Positions 54,767-64,000 of a DNA stretch of 64,000 nucleotides are shown piece after piece. Numbering within the stretch: the first letter of the stretch is position 1; the number at the start of each line of letters is the position of its first letter. The translations under genes were made by a program, and so were the position numbers. The notes below the pieces were generated by a model. The model searched no databases, had not been told where the DNA came from, and saw only the letters and a list, made by a program, of their open reading frames with translations. Source of the stretch: Furcasterigmium furcatum (lineage: Eukaryota; Ascomycota; Sordariomycetes; Glomerellales; Plectosphaerellaceae); contig BCIA01000006.1 of assembly GCA_001599815.1 (NCBI GenBank), forward strand, positions 2,792,961-2,856,960. Reading direction: 5' to 3'.

Positions 54767-56022
54767 TCACAGCTTACTCGGCTTCTTCTTCGTCTCTTCT
54801 TCCTCCGGTCTCAGCCGCATAACTCCCTGCGAAATGGTCAGCATACTCATCCAAACGAAGCGCCCTGGGGCCGATTCAAAAATGGGGGGAACCGGGAAAC
54901 TCACCTCCTGCACGCAAGTTGCCAGCAGCGTGCCATCCGCGGAGAACATCCTCTGCAACACCACGCCCCGCCCATCGCCAGCCCATGGCGTCTCCATCTC
55001 GCATAACATCCACTCGTCAGCCTTGACACTCCTCGGCTCGTGGAAGTAGATCGAGTGGTCCAGACTGACAACCATCCCCAGCTTCGGCCGGTCCTTCCAG
55101 TACTCCTCATCCCCAACGTCGCCCCCGATACCGTCAAAGTCGTGTATCTTCTGGACGAGCTGCCTCCTCTCCGGGTCCATGTCCTTCACCGCCGACGGGG
55201 GGAAGGGGAACTTCCACACCCTGTGCAGCCGCGACACGGTCCCGATGAAGTAGCTGTCGGACGTGTACGCCAGGGCGATGAGGTGGGCGTTTATCCCGCC
55301 CTCGGCGCTGATCTTCCCCTTGGCGCGCGTCCACATCCGGGACTTGAGCTCGTGCTCGCGCCCGTTGACGGCGACACCGCCCCGTACGGCATCGGCGAGG
55401 CGCACGCCGTCCGGGTCGACGACCTCTGTGGGGCGGGCGTAGAACGGCCCCATGCCGCGGAAGGCCTCCTGCTCCTCCTCGTCGTCGTCGAGGTCCTTCG
55501 GGGGAGTGATGCCCGCGGGGAGGGACGCGGCGTGCCGCACCGACCGGGCGCCGCCGGCGCCCTCGCGGACGAAGCTGACGGTGACGGTGAAGATGCACTT
55601 GCCGCGCTGGCGGGCCTGGACGGTGCGGGTGGCGAAGGAGCGGCCGTCGCGGACGCGCTCGACGTGGAAGATGATGGGGGTGTCCGAGGAGCCGGCGAGG
55701 AGGAAGTAGCAGTGGCAGCTGTGCATGAAGAAGGGGGCCTTGTCGTCCGAGGGGACGGTGAGCTGGGCGGCCTCGAGGGACTGGGCGATGACGAGGCCGC
55801 CGAAGATGCCCCTTGCGCCCGGGGGCGTCCAGGCCGGGCGGGTGTTGGTGAAGATGTCCTGGGGAAGGGTTAGTTCTGCCTGCGAGACTGTAGAGTGATT
55901 GGGAGGGAGGGATCGCGCACCGGCCCAAGGACGTTGAGGGGCGTCACTTCGAGGACATTCTCGATCTCGCTCTTATTCGGGTCATCTGGCGGCGGCCGCA
56001 CTATTGTCGTTCGGCCGGACAT
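54767..56022 (-). CDS. Peroxisomal acyl-CoA thioesterase (TesB type)
   Basis: A double hot-dog thioesterase that hydrolyses acyl-CoA to free acid and CoA, probably in the peroxisome. Three exons read leftward: 56022-55921, 55858-54905 and 54826-54767 (introns 55859-55920 and 54827-54904); 371 aa. Family motifs are RGIFGGLVIAQSLEAA, MHSCHCYFLLAGSSDTPIIFHVERVRDGRSFATRTVQA, and SLDHSIYFHEP containing the catalytic Asp. The C terminus is SKL, the type 1 peroxisomal targeting signal. The second intron is 78 nt, a multiple of three, and contains no in-frame stop, so an unspliced mRNA would insert 26 residues (VSFPVPPIF...) and keep the SKL. The spliced form CVQEGVMRLRPEEE matches the family, so splicing is expected. 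Confidence 0.93.
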
Positions 56023-56545
56023 GATGCTTTTGGGGCAATTGAGGACGGCTTGATGCTCCCGACCCAGCTGTTCGCGTAGTATCAGTCTCTCGTCGAGATC
56101 TTTTACGACAGGCGATTGAGAGATGTGGAGGGGATTGAGAAGATCAACACAACGAGAATGAGAGACAGATCAATTTCAACAGAGAAACCCTCGGCTCACG
56201 GGCCACGAAGCTGAAGTGATTCAATGCCCTGGCTCGAGTGACACCGGGGCCGTGACGTTGGCATGGATTGCCCGATCGAAGTTGCCGAGGTCCGCAGCCT
56301 GGATCCAGGGGCACGGGTCACGGCCCAAATGCCCCCGAGGGCCCGGGGCCCGCCCAGGCGGCATATGCCTTTGCCCAGCGCCAGGGAAGCCAATTAGTCA
56401 CCCTGGTCTCTTAGCGAAGCACCAGTTCGATGTCGAAAACCCACCATTTTTGCGCAGCGGGTACCACCCCGAACATCCTCCACAATCCGACCACACCAGC
56501 AAAATCCCTCATAGACCCAACGGAACTCACTTTCTTCAACAACAA
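56023..56545. other. Intergenic region between thioesterase and tRNA
   Basis: The promoter and leader of the thioesterase gene (minus), then the upstream flank of the tRNA gene (plus). A GC-rich block lies at 56320-56380. Nothing else is recognised. Confidence 0.6.
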
Positions 56546-56650
56546 GGCAAGGTGGCCGAGTGGTCTAAGGCGCTAGTTTCAGGCTATGTAGCTTAGCTAC
56601 AACTCCCCTACTAGTGGGAAACCGCGCGAGTTCGAATCTCGTCCTTGTCA
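56546..56650 (+). tRNA. tRNA-Leu (anticodon CAG), intron-containing
   Basis: A complete cloverleaf can be drawn. The acceptor stem is GGCAAGG (56546-56552) with CCTTGTC (56643-56649) and discriminator A. The D-arm is GCC/GGC around GAGTGGTCTAA. The anticodon stem is CTAGT (56573-56577) with ACTAG (56610-56614), anticodon CAG is at 56580-56582, and the T-arm is GCGAG-TTCGAAT-CTCGT. A long variable arm (TGGGAAACCGC) marks a class II leucine tRNA. A 25-nt intron (56584-56608) follows the base after the anticodon, the standard nuclear position. A run of six T at 56658-56663 is the Pol III terminator. Confidence 0.95.
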
Positions 56651-57015
56651 TCTTTACTTTTTTGCGTTTGTCCGGATGGCAGTCGCCGGCTGTCATGGAT
56701 CGTCTCCTTTCAAGGAGCATACTTTTTTGACATGCCACATGGCATTCCATTCTTGTTGGAAGGGACGACCCTGGGTGATGACAGACGGGAGATACATATC
56801 CATGATCCTCTCCATCAAGTTGAAAAGATCACCATCCTTTTGTCACATCACACTTGGGACGACGACTGGCTGACGATTACTTGCTTGTACTGCTACCACC
56901 ACTGCTCTACTCATCCGTCTCTATTCAGGACACCTCCATTCTCGTCTTTTCACAGCACAGCCCACGCCTTCCTCTCCCGCCTCGCCATCTCCGTCGCCGA
57001 CCGCTGAGGACACTC
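56651..57015. other. Short intergenic region
   Basis: The Pol III termination region (T6 at 56658-56663) and the 3' flank of the oxysterol-binding protein gene (minus). No gene is seen. Confidence 0.6.
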
Positions 57016-60000
57016 CTATTCATGATCCTCGTAGATCGGCTCCAGCCCGTCCCACGCGCTCTTGTCGCCGTTGCCCGCCTTCTCGCGCTGCTCCCAGTAC
57101 TTTCCGTTGAACTGCCAGTACTCGTCCCCGGTCACCTCGCTGACCTTCTTGCTGAACCACGCCGGCACGAACTCCTCGCCCTTTGCCTCGCGCTCGCGCC
57201 GGCGCGCGCGCTGCCCCTCCTCGAGCCGGTTCTTCTCCGTCGCCGCAAAGTCATACTCCCCGTCTTCCATGGCCCGCTGGTCGGAACGCAGGCGCGAGTC
57301 CGTCGGCGCGATGTGCTTGAGGAGCTGGTCGTCGATGTGGTTGAAGCTGAGCACGAAGGGCGTGAGGTTGAAGGGGATGCCCGGTGGGCGAGGGTTCGCC
57401 TGCCAGATGAGGAAGGCCCGGCCCGGGTCGTTGATGCTGCCGCGATGCAGCGCGGAGCCCTCGCCAGTGTCCTCGACGGTCGCCTCGTATCCGGGCGTGA
57501 GGCGGGCGTAGAGGCGGGAGTTCCACCGGCCGCCCATGCTGTAGCGCACCCGGCCGTCCGTGTCGCACACCTTGCCGGTGACCTTGTAGGCGCTCGACGC
57601 CTTCCAGCCGCGGGCATGGAAGTCCAGGATGGATGTCTCACCGGTGGTCCAGTTCTTCACCTCCATCGGACCGTAGTTGTCGACCACGGGGTTGCCCGTG
57701 ATGATGCCGATGACTGTGGACGTGACCTTCTTCCACGTGTACAGCTCCTCCTTACCACCAGCCGTTGGCCGCAGTTTCAGGAACCAGGTACCGAGATGGT
57801 TGACGTCAAAAGACTTGCCCAGGAACCTCGACTTGACGGCAGCCTCACCCCAGTACTCCCAGCGGGGCGATTCGGCCCATAGGGCACCGACGGGCGGATG
57901 ATGGCTGACCTGCTCAAGGAACATGCGGTAGTTCTTGTCGGGACGAACGTATTCAAAGGTCTCGCCCAGCAGCGGGTTGAAGGGCTTCGCGACACGGGCA
58001 ATGCTGGACGCATACTCACTGGCGGCAAAGGCGGTAACGTACACCAGGCGCTCGAGCGAGTCGCTGCGGTCCGCGGCTTGCTCCAGCAGGTCGGTGTACT
58101 CCAGATCCTCGCCAGCGCGGTACAATAGTGACGTGGGCTCGTTGAACGAGACCGGCAACGTCATCTTGGTCATGTCTTTGCCAATCATCGATTTGAGAAT
58201 GCCCTGTCCCACGTGTTAGTACAGAAATAGCCAACCAGTTCACTCGGACTTACCCAGAGAGAGATCTTGGGACGGTCGTCGGCATCCATCTTGAGCTTCG
58301 TGCGGACGCCGTTCTCATATCCCTTGAAGGACTTGCTTATGTCAAGAGCGCTAGACACAACCAGTTCTGACTTCCCAGCGGCATCCTCGGCGAGTGGTGT
58401 GGACGCGGGCATCTTGGATACCTCGACCTCGCCGGCATCCACGGCGTCAAAGAACTCATCTGAGCCTTCAGACTCCAAGTCGGACAGATCTGCGATCTGG
58501 TCGAGGGCTGTCGGACGGCGTGCCATACCCGTCGTAGGAGACTTGGCCGATGTCGCGTCGTCGCGGTCAGCTTCCTCGGCGATCTCATTGTCGATCAAGG
58601 GTGCCTTGCTCACGGCCTCCTTGAGGGCACGCTTCGTGAGCTTGCGCTTCATCTCTGACTCGCCAATCTGTTCCTCGAGGCGCTCCTGCTCCTTGGCGAC
58701 TTGAGCCATGCTCTCCTCCCACATGCGGCGCATGTCCATCTCGCGATCCAGCCTGTACTGCCAGTAGGCGTCGCGGTCCTTGGAAATCCGGAGCAGATCG
58801 CCGATAAGGCCGGTCAGACTGCGCACCGCCGCATCGTACGTCGAAAGGGCCTGCGATACCCTGGTATCCGAGAGTGTAGCGGCAGGATTCCTTGTCATCT
58901 CCCCAAGCAGCGCCTGGTTCACAGCCGCGATCGTATCGAGCTGCAGCTTGGCAGACTGGGCGGTGATGTTGAACGCGTCCTTAGTGGCAGAAGGGGCCTC
59001 CCTGGTGCTCTCGTCATAGTCGTCATCATCGTCATCGCCGTGGATGAGAGGGCCGCCATTGCCAGGGACACGAGACACATCCGTGGCAGCATCCGCAAAG
59101 TCGTCGTCGACGCTTTCGGCAGTGCTTGTAGCCCTGTGCATCGAGGCCCTGGGTCCAGAGACGGAGCGGTGAATCTGGACGCTGCTCCGACGAGTGTCTG
59201 ATACACTCGCGGTCTCGCTGGGGGGCTCCATCAGGGAGGCCTCGGGCGACTTGCCCGAGTGCTCTGCCTTGGCCTGACGAAGGAGCTCGGCACCACGGGC
59301 CTTCTGCTTCTCTTCCTCCCTCAGCTGGTCCTTCGACCACTGGATAGAATTGTTCAGCGCCCAGAACCAGCGCTTGGCCTCAACTTCGTGATTGGCCTTG
59401 AGCGTGTACTTGACAGAAGATTTACCGATAATCTCAAACTTCGTCTTCTCGTCCGCGCTCATGTGAAGCTTGGCGATTCGCATGTTGATGGCACCACGGC
59501 AGGCCGAGCCGGAATCATCCTGGTGCTTGTAGTAGCTCATGACGCCATCCTCGAGGACGAACCAACGCAGCTGGTATCCCTTGCGGTAGTTTGTCCACTT
59601 CTTGAGGTAGCCTGACATCTCGCGGGCCTCCTTCCCTGCCACAGGGTCGCCGGGAGCGTTGGACCCGGCCTGGGAAGCGGCATGGCCCAGGACGGCCTTC
59701 TCCTGGATTCCTCTCTGCGCAGCAACGGCTGCCGGCGACCTCTTGAGCACGGCACGGGTGGTGTCGTCCTTTGTGACATCTTGAGGGAGCTTGCCCTTCC
59801 GATCTCTTCGGAAAGGGTCCGCGCCGTGCAGGAGGAGGACCTGGATCAGCTGTGTGTTTTTCTTGCGCGCGGCTTCGTGGAGCAGCGTCCCGCCGGCCTG
59901 GATGGTGATCGGTTCCGTAACATATTCGGTGCTGTTGATGTCGAGGACCTGCTTGAGTCTCTGCTCCTCCAGCACGGCCTCCAGGGCCTTGTAGTCACCC

Positions 60001-60999
60001 TTTGAAATTAAGTCCTGGATTTGGTTGACTTTGCTGTCAACGAAGAGGGAGCGTGATAGCTGCAGGGTCTGGAAGATGTCAGGGTTGCGGGCGACGTCGA
60101 TGGGCAGGTGGCCCTGGTTGTTGGGAATGGCGTCATTGATTTCGGTGTGTTCGAGCAGGAGCTTCACCACTTGGGTGCGGCCCTGGACGGCCGCCAGGTG
60201 CAGCGGAGTATTCCCGTCCTTGTCCCGGCCGTTGATGTCGAGGGACGATGCGCCCTCGGAGAGTACATACTCGACCACAGGGAATTCGGCGCACTGGATG
60301 GCCAGGTGCAGGATGGTCGTGTCTTCCAGGATAAGGCCGCTGATGGTGTTGATGGATGAGATGCTCGTCCTCGGCCCGCCCTCTGCGGTGTCGCGGATGG
60401 CCCTGGAGATGGAGGCGGTGTCGCCGCTCCTGAGGGCCTCGACGACGCGAAACTTGCGGACAGACTGCTCGAGGGAGGCGCCCTTGTCGATGGGGAGGCT
60501 TCCAGACTTGGATGTCGCGGGGTTCGGGTGTGATGTGCTTCGGGCCAGAGCAGCAGCCGAGGGGTTGGTACTCGGGAGGCGAGAGCTGGAGCTCATCTGG
60601 GAGCTCGGGTGCGACATGGAGGGCTTGCCCGGGGTGAGGGACAGCGAAGCGCGGGAGGTGCTGGAGGGCGAGTCTTCGGGGCCCGAGGAGACGGAGGCTT
60701 CGTCGTCGTTGTTGTTGTTGGTGCGGGAGTCGGTGTTGCGAGAATGTGTTCGGCGAAGGAGCGCGAGGGCAGCAGCCGACTTGGACCGCTTGTGCGTGCT
60801 GTCGACAGATCAGTCAGAGAGGTGATTGGGTTTTCGGCCCTGTCTTGTTCAGTTGCGCAAAGCGGCGGGAGGCCACTCTCCGGGTGCGACAAGGGCGGCC
60901 AGGCCAAGACCAAGAACGGCGAGTCCAGCAAGCAATGCTGGACCCGATCCAAGATGGGATGACTAAAGAGGGTGCATACCTTTTATCGGTGTCCGACAT
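57016..60999 (-). CDS. Oxysterol-binding protein, ankyrin-PH-ORD (Osh1/Osh2-like)
   Basis: A lipid-transfer protein of 1,250 aa that moves sterols or phosphoinositides at membrane contact sites. Three exons read leftward: a 20-nt first exon 60999-60980 (MSDTDK plus two bases), 60798-58254 and 58203-57016; introns of 181 and 50 nt. The second junction rebuilds KISLWGILKSMIGKDM, the start of the lipid-binding domain. Order: a disordered Ser/Asn-rich N terminus; ankyrin repeats (about 165-340, e.g. DGNTPLHLAAVQGRTQVVKLLL); a PH domain (about 396-495, SGYLKKWTNYRKGYQLRWFVLEDG); an acidic FFAT-like motif EFFDAVD (about 785) for binding ER VAP proteins; and the ORD (856-1250) with its fingerprint EQVSHHPP. 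Met codons further downstream in exon 2 are possible alternative starts. Domain content matches Osh1/Osh2. Confidence 0.94.
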
Positions 61000-62026
61000 G
61001 GCTTCGGCGGCCAGCTACGTCAATCCCAGCAACCACGTGCAGAACCGGCGATAAACAAAGGAGGTAGAGGTACTGTTGGTCAGGTAGATCGAGTCCCGGT
61101 CCAGTTCCAGTTCCAGTGAACCACACACACCCGGAAAACACTGGGGGCGGGCCCGACTTGGCTGACGAGGTCGAGTTGGTTCGTAGGGATATCCAGGAGG
61201 AGGAATGAAGGGATACACACAAGGGAGCGGGAGGGAGGAGGGAGATATGTGAGGTGGCCGAGAGCAAGGATGACGAAGCCTCAAGAGTTGGCAAGAAGAT
61301 GCGCTCTGCCTTTCCTGGGACGGAACCTAACACGTTATTTGATGTGGAGACGGCCTCGAGTGCGGTCCGCGCAACAGCGCTCTTGGACTTCCAGAACCGG
61401 CTTGGCGCCGCTTCCCCCAAAGGCCTCTCCCCTCGTTCTCTGCAAAGGGGAAATGACGTTACCGCGGGTGGGGATCGCGGCGGCCAAGCTGGCAATAAGC
61501 CAATCACCGTCTCGACTGCGGCGGATGCTGTCGTGGTCTTGCTATTACCACGCCCCGGCCCGTGAGGAACGGACGCTAGGACGACCCCGATAGTATGAGG
61601 CTATCTTGGCCGTATGAGGAGAACGCCCATGGTCTGATAGTGGCCTAACTCTTCACCACTCTTAACCTTAATCCACCCACATCAGGAGATGCCCCTTTTC
61701 GTCGGGCTCCCATCTCGTCTGTGTCTTCACTTCATGCACATGTCAAACGTCAAGAGTACGAACAAATCAGGTTTCTTATGAAATTATAAATTTCCAAGCG
61801 ACAGGAAACACGCTGTGAGTAAGTAAATAAGTCCTCATGGGGAACTCGGGATGTGGTCAAATATGTACACAGAAGTCATGTCGTGATCCAAAGAATGAGA
61901 GCCAGTTAAATACCTGCTTGACACATATACAGTACTCAGAAGGGCAGCACACAAATGCTCGTGCCAGATACATCCGTCGGACGCAGTGCGTGCTGTCCGT
62001 ATGCTCATATCATCCAAGGAAACATT
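61000..62026. other. Intergenic region between OSBP and chitinase genes
   Basis: Upstream region of the oxysterol-binding protein gene (minus) and the 3' flank of the chitinase gene (minus). AT-rich sequence at 61740-61940 probably holds the chitinase 3' UTR and poly(A) region. Frames here lack signatures. Confidence 0.55.
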
Positions 62027-64000
62027 TTACATGAGGAAGGCAACAGCCATGGCGATCAGGCCCGCGGCGCCGACAGCGCCGACCTTGCCAGCACCAGCCG
62101 GGACGGGCAGGCTGGGCTCGGGGGAGACGGGCTCGGACTCCTCAGGAGGAACGATCTTGGAGGGAGTCGGCTTGGGCCAGTAGTCCGTGCCGGGCAGCGT
62201 GGTGTTGTGCTTGGGCTCGCTGACAACCGGCGGCTTGCTGGGGATCGGGGGGTAGGCGACAGGAGTCGACTCGTCGGCGGGAACGGTGACGGTGGTGTAG
62301 ATGGTGGTGCTGACATGAGTGGTGGTCGTCTCACCGTCGTCCTTGGGCTCCGAGGGAGTGGGAGTAGGAGTAGGCTCGTCGACGTCCGTCACGGGGCAGA
62401 TGGTGGTGTACCAAGTGACCTCAGTCGTGACCTGTCCCGTAGGGCAGTAGGGAGTGTCGCCGGGGCACGAGGTCACCGTGTACGTCTTTGTGGTGTAAAC
62501 AGTGCTGGTCGTGGACTCGGGGACCGAGGTGATGGTGGGCTTGGGGACATCGGTGGTGCTGACAGGGCAGACGGTGGTGTAAATCGGGATGACCTCGGTC
62601 ACAACGTCGCCCTTGGTGCAGGGAACATCGGGCTCGCAGGACGTCACGGTACGGGTAGTGGTGGTGTAGACGGTGCTGGTGGTGAGCTCCTCGGAGGCAG
62701 AGGTGGTGGTGGTAGCGGTGTCGTCCTCATCATCGTCCTCACCGTCGTCCTCACCGTCATCCTCGCCGTCGTCCTCGCCATCGTCCTCATCGTCGTCCTC
62801 GCAGGTGTCCTCATCATCGTCATCATCCTCCTCCTCTTCGTCCTCGTCCTCGTCCTCGCACGTGTCCTCATCGTCATCGACGCCAGTAGAGGAGGGAGCA
62901 GCGGACGAGGAAGTGGAGCTGGCCTCGACCGAAGTAATGGAGACATCGGAAGCAGAGATGGCGGAGGAAGAGATGGTAGAGGAAGCGACAACAGAGGAAG
63001 AGACGTCGTCCTCGTCCTCGTCCTCGCAGGTGTCCTCATCGTCATCGACGGCAGAAGAGGAGGGAGCAGCTGACGAGGAAGTGGAGCTGGCTTCGACGGA
63101 AGTAATGGAGATGGCGGAAGACGAGATGGCGGAAGACGAGATGGCGGAAGAAGAGGCGGTAGAGGAAGTGACAGCGGAGGAAGAGACGCCAGAAGAAGCC
63201 TCGGAGGCGGAAGACGAGGCGGAGGCAGAGACAGTAGAGGAGGCCTCAGAGGCGGAAGAAGACACGGAGTCAGAGGAGACAGCAGACGAGGAGACGTCAG
63301 AGCTGGACGCCGCGGCCGAGGAGGAGGCGGAGCTGGACGAAATGGTGGTGGTGGTGGTGACGGGAGGGGGCACGGGGTCGCAGCCGTACTCGAGGGCATC
63401 GGCAACGTGCTGGTTGTAGTTCTTGCCGTCGCTCTTGTTCATCCAGCCACGGGTAGCATCCCAGAGGGAGACGCCGCCGAAGTTGGCCTTGTCCTTGAGG
63501 TCACAGACGAGCTGCTTCGCAACGGCGGGCTCGACGTAGCCCGACCCGCCCTCTGCCCAGGCAAGGAGGCCGAGGTACAGCTTGGCATCCTTGCTCTTGT
63601 TGGATTCCCGGATAACCCTCAGCCAGTCGTCGTAGTTGAGGGTGCCAGATGCCTCGCAGCCGCCGTTGTTGTAGAACTGGATGAAGAGGGCATCGAACTC
63701 GGCCTCCTTGATGAGCGGCTTCAGCTGGAACCAGACATCATCGGTAGGGCACTGGGGAGCAGCGGAGATGTAGTAGCTCGGGTTGACGCGGCGGAGGGTC
63801 TCCACGAGAGCGATCCAGGGCGTCTGGTCCTCATATTTGTGCTCGACGTCGATGTCGAAGCCGTCGACGGCGAAGCGGTCGTCGGGGCCGTTATCAAAGG
63901 GACGGGGGCCGTCGTAATCAGTCATGTAGGGTCCGAAGATCTGATGGAGCTGGATGGCGAACTCTGTGCCGGCCGCTACGTTCTTGAGGTCGTAGGTGCA
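62027..64000 (-). CDS. GH18 chitinase with Ser/Thr-rich, acidic and GPI-type C terminus (5' partial)
   Basis: The C-terminal 657 residues of a cell-wall class III-type chitinase; the frame is open to the window edge. The catalytic motif DGFDIDVEH (DxxDxDxE) supplies the proton-donor Glu. AAPQCP, FIQFYNN and GGVSLWDATRGW are also typical of family 18. After the catalytic domain (ending about base 63370) come a Ser/Ala-rich stalk, then acidic Asp/Glu tracts containing DTCED, then two related modules STVYTTTTRTVTSC...YTTVCPV and STVYTTKTYTVTSC...YTTICPV, as seen in other fungal wall proteins. Near the end is a Pro/Thr/Ser-rich stretch, then a hydrophobic tail GAVGAAGLIAMAVAFLM that looks like a GPI-anchor signal. 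The enzyme would remodel chitin at the cell surface. The long plus-strand frame at 62673-63419 is a shadow of this repetitive part. Confidence 0.93.
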   Translation of the reverse strand, partial: CTYDLKNVAAGTEFAIQLHQIFGPYMTDYDGPRPFDNGPDDRFAVDGFDIDVEHKYEDQTPWIALVETLRRVNPSYYISAAPQCPTDDVWFQLKPLIKEAEFDALFIQFYNNGGCEASGTLNYDDWLRVIRESNKSKDAKLYLGLLAWAEGGSGYVEPAVAKQLVCDLKDKANFGGVSLWDATRGWMNKSDGKNYNQHVADALEYGCDPVPPPVTTTTTISSSSASSSAAASSSDVSSSAVSSDSVSSSASEASSTVSASASSSASEASSGVSSSAVTSSTASSSAISSSAISSSAISITSVEASSTSSSAAPSSSAVDDDEDTCEDEDEDDVSSSVVASSTISSSAISASDVSITSVEASSTSSSAAPSSTGVDDDEDTCEDEDEDEEEEDDDDDEDTCEDDDEDDGEDDGEDDGEDDGEDDDEDDTATTTTSASEELTTSTVYTTTTRTVTSCEPDVPCTKGDVVTEVIPIYTTVCPVSTTDVPKPTITSVPESTTSTVYTTKTYTVTSCPGDTPYCPTGQVTTEVTWYTTICPVTDVDEPTPTPTPSEPKDDGETTTTHVSTTIYTTVTVPADESTPVAYPPIPSKPPVVSEPKHNTTLPGTDYWPKPTPSKIVPPEESEPVSPEPSLPVPAGAGKVGAVGAAGLIAMAVAFLM
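62725..62810. repeat. 12-nt tandem repeat encoding Asp/Glu/Gly tract
   Basis: Within the chitinase gene, a unit of about 12 nt (TCCTC-CGTCGTCC type on the plus strand) repeats about six times and encodes (DDGE)n. Such tracts expand and contract readily. Confidence 0.7.
62841..63111. repeat. Direct repeat, 103 bp, offset 168 bp, in chitinase gene
   Basis: Bases 62841-62943 and 63009-63111 are nearly identical, with a handful of substitutions. The 168-bp offset equals 56 codons, so the duplicated protein module (SVEASSTSSSAAPSS followed by DDDEDTCEDEDED) stays in frame. It is a recent in-frame duplication. Confidence 0.85.

Noticed and set aside
62673..63419. Plus-strand frame of 248 codons rich in Ser, Glu and Val
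   Set aside because: It is the antisense of the chitinase low-complexity region; repeats of three-base period open all frames there.

Overview
The window comes from the nuclear genome of a filamentous ascomycete, most likely a Sordariomycete. Genes are GC-rich with short GT..AG introns (about 46-80 nt, usually with a CTAAC/CTGAC-type branch site). Intergenic spaces are long, there are no operons, and a tRNA-Leu(CAG) carries an intron just 3' of the anticodon. Family content is typical of this group: an NpgA-type phosphopantetheinyl transferase, AreA-GATA-like and Zn2Cys6 regulators, a Seg/Eis-like eisosome protein and a GPI-type GH18 chitinase. I could not run searches. Product names rest on motifs and residues visible in the translations, and exon models were joined by hand with the frame checked across every junction.

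Layout. 1-2.4 kb: 3' part of a signal peptide peptidase, then an F-box protein. 3.0-3.9 kb: an unrecognised acidic 304-aa protein. 5.9-6.9 kb: a phosphopantetheinyl transferase. 7.0-9.6 kb, minus strand: a dienelactone hydrolase family protein and a Nudix hydrolase. 10.4-14.1 kb: a head-to-head leucine catabolism pair, methylcrotonoyl-CoA carboxylase beta subunit (minus) and isovaleryl-CoA dehydrogenase (plus). 17.0-18.1 kb: a short-chain dehydrogenase of the arabinitol/mannitol type. 22.2-23.8 kb: an AreA-GATA-like (DUF1752) protein. 25.7-30.7 kb: a 1,597-aa Seg/Eis-like scaffold. 32.7-34.7 kb: a conserved-looking unknown with a WICEFCEYE motif. 36.6-38.6 kb: a Cti6-like PHD finger protein. 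39.1-40.2 kb: mitochondrial GTPase Mtg1. 40.7-42.7 kb: a Bor1-type anion transporter. 43.1-44.1 kb: a second short-chain dehydrogenase. 48.7-49.9 kb: a Zn2Cys6 transcription factor isolated in about 9.5 kb of otherwise empty DNA. 54.8-56.0 kb: a peroxisomal (SKL) acyl-CoA thioesterase. 56.5 kb: tRNA-Leu. 57.0-61.0 kb: an ankyrin-PH-ORD oxysterol-binding protein. 62.0-64.0 kb: the 3' part of a chitinase running off the window.

Working together. The one clear functional unit is the leucine pair. Isovaleryl-CoA dehydrogenase makes 3-methylcrotonyl-CoA, which the Mcc complex carboxylates; both proteins begin with mitochondrial presequences and share a 430-bp divergent promoter. The biotin-carrying alpha subunit of Mcc is not in the window. 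The other genes look like unrelated housekeeping or regulatory functions (membrane contact sites, eisosomes, chromatin, mitoribosome assembly). I found no transposon, CRISPR array, rRNA gene, secondary-metabolite cluster or convincing new multi-gene system. The best leads are single-gene oddities: a 78-nt stop-free intron in the SKL thioesterase, an acid-free N-terminal extension on the dienelactone hydrolase, an acidic Cys-bearing tandem module in the chitinase, a repeated R-(S/T)-(M/L)-R type motif in the Seg/Eis-like protein, and two uncharacterised proteins.
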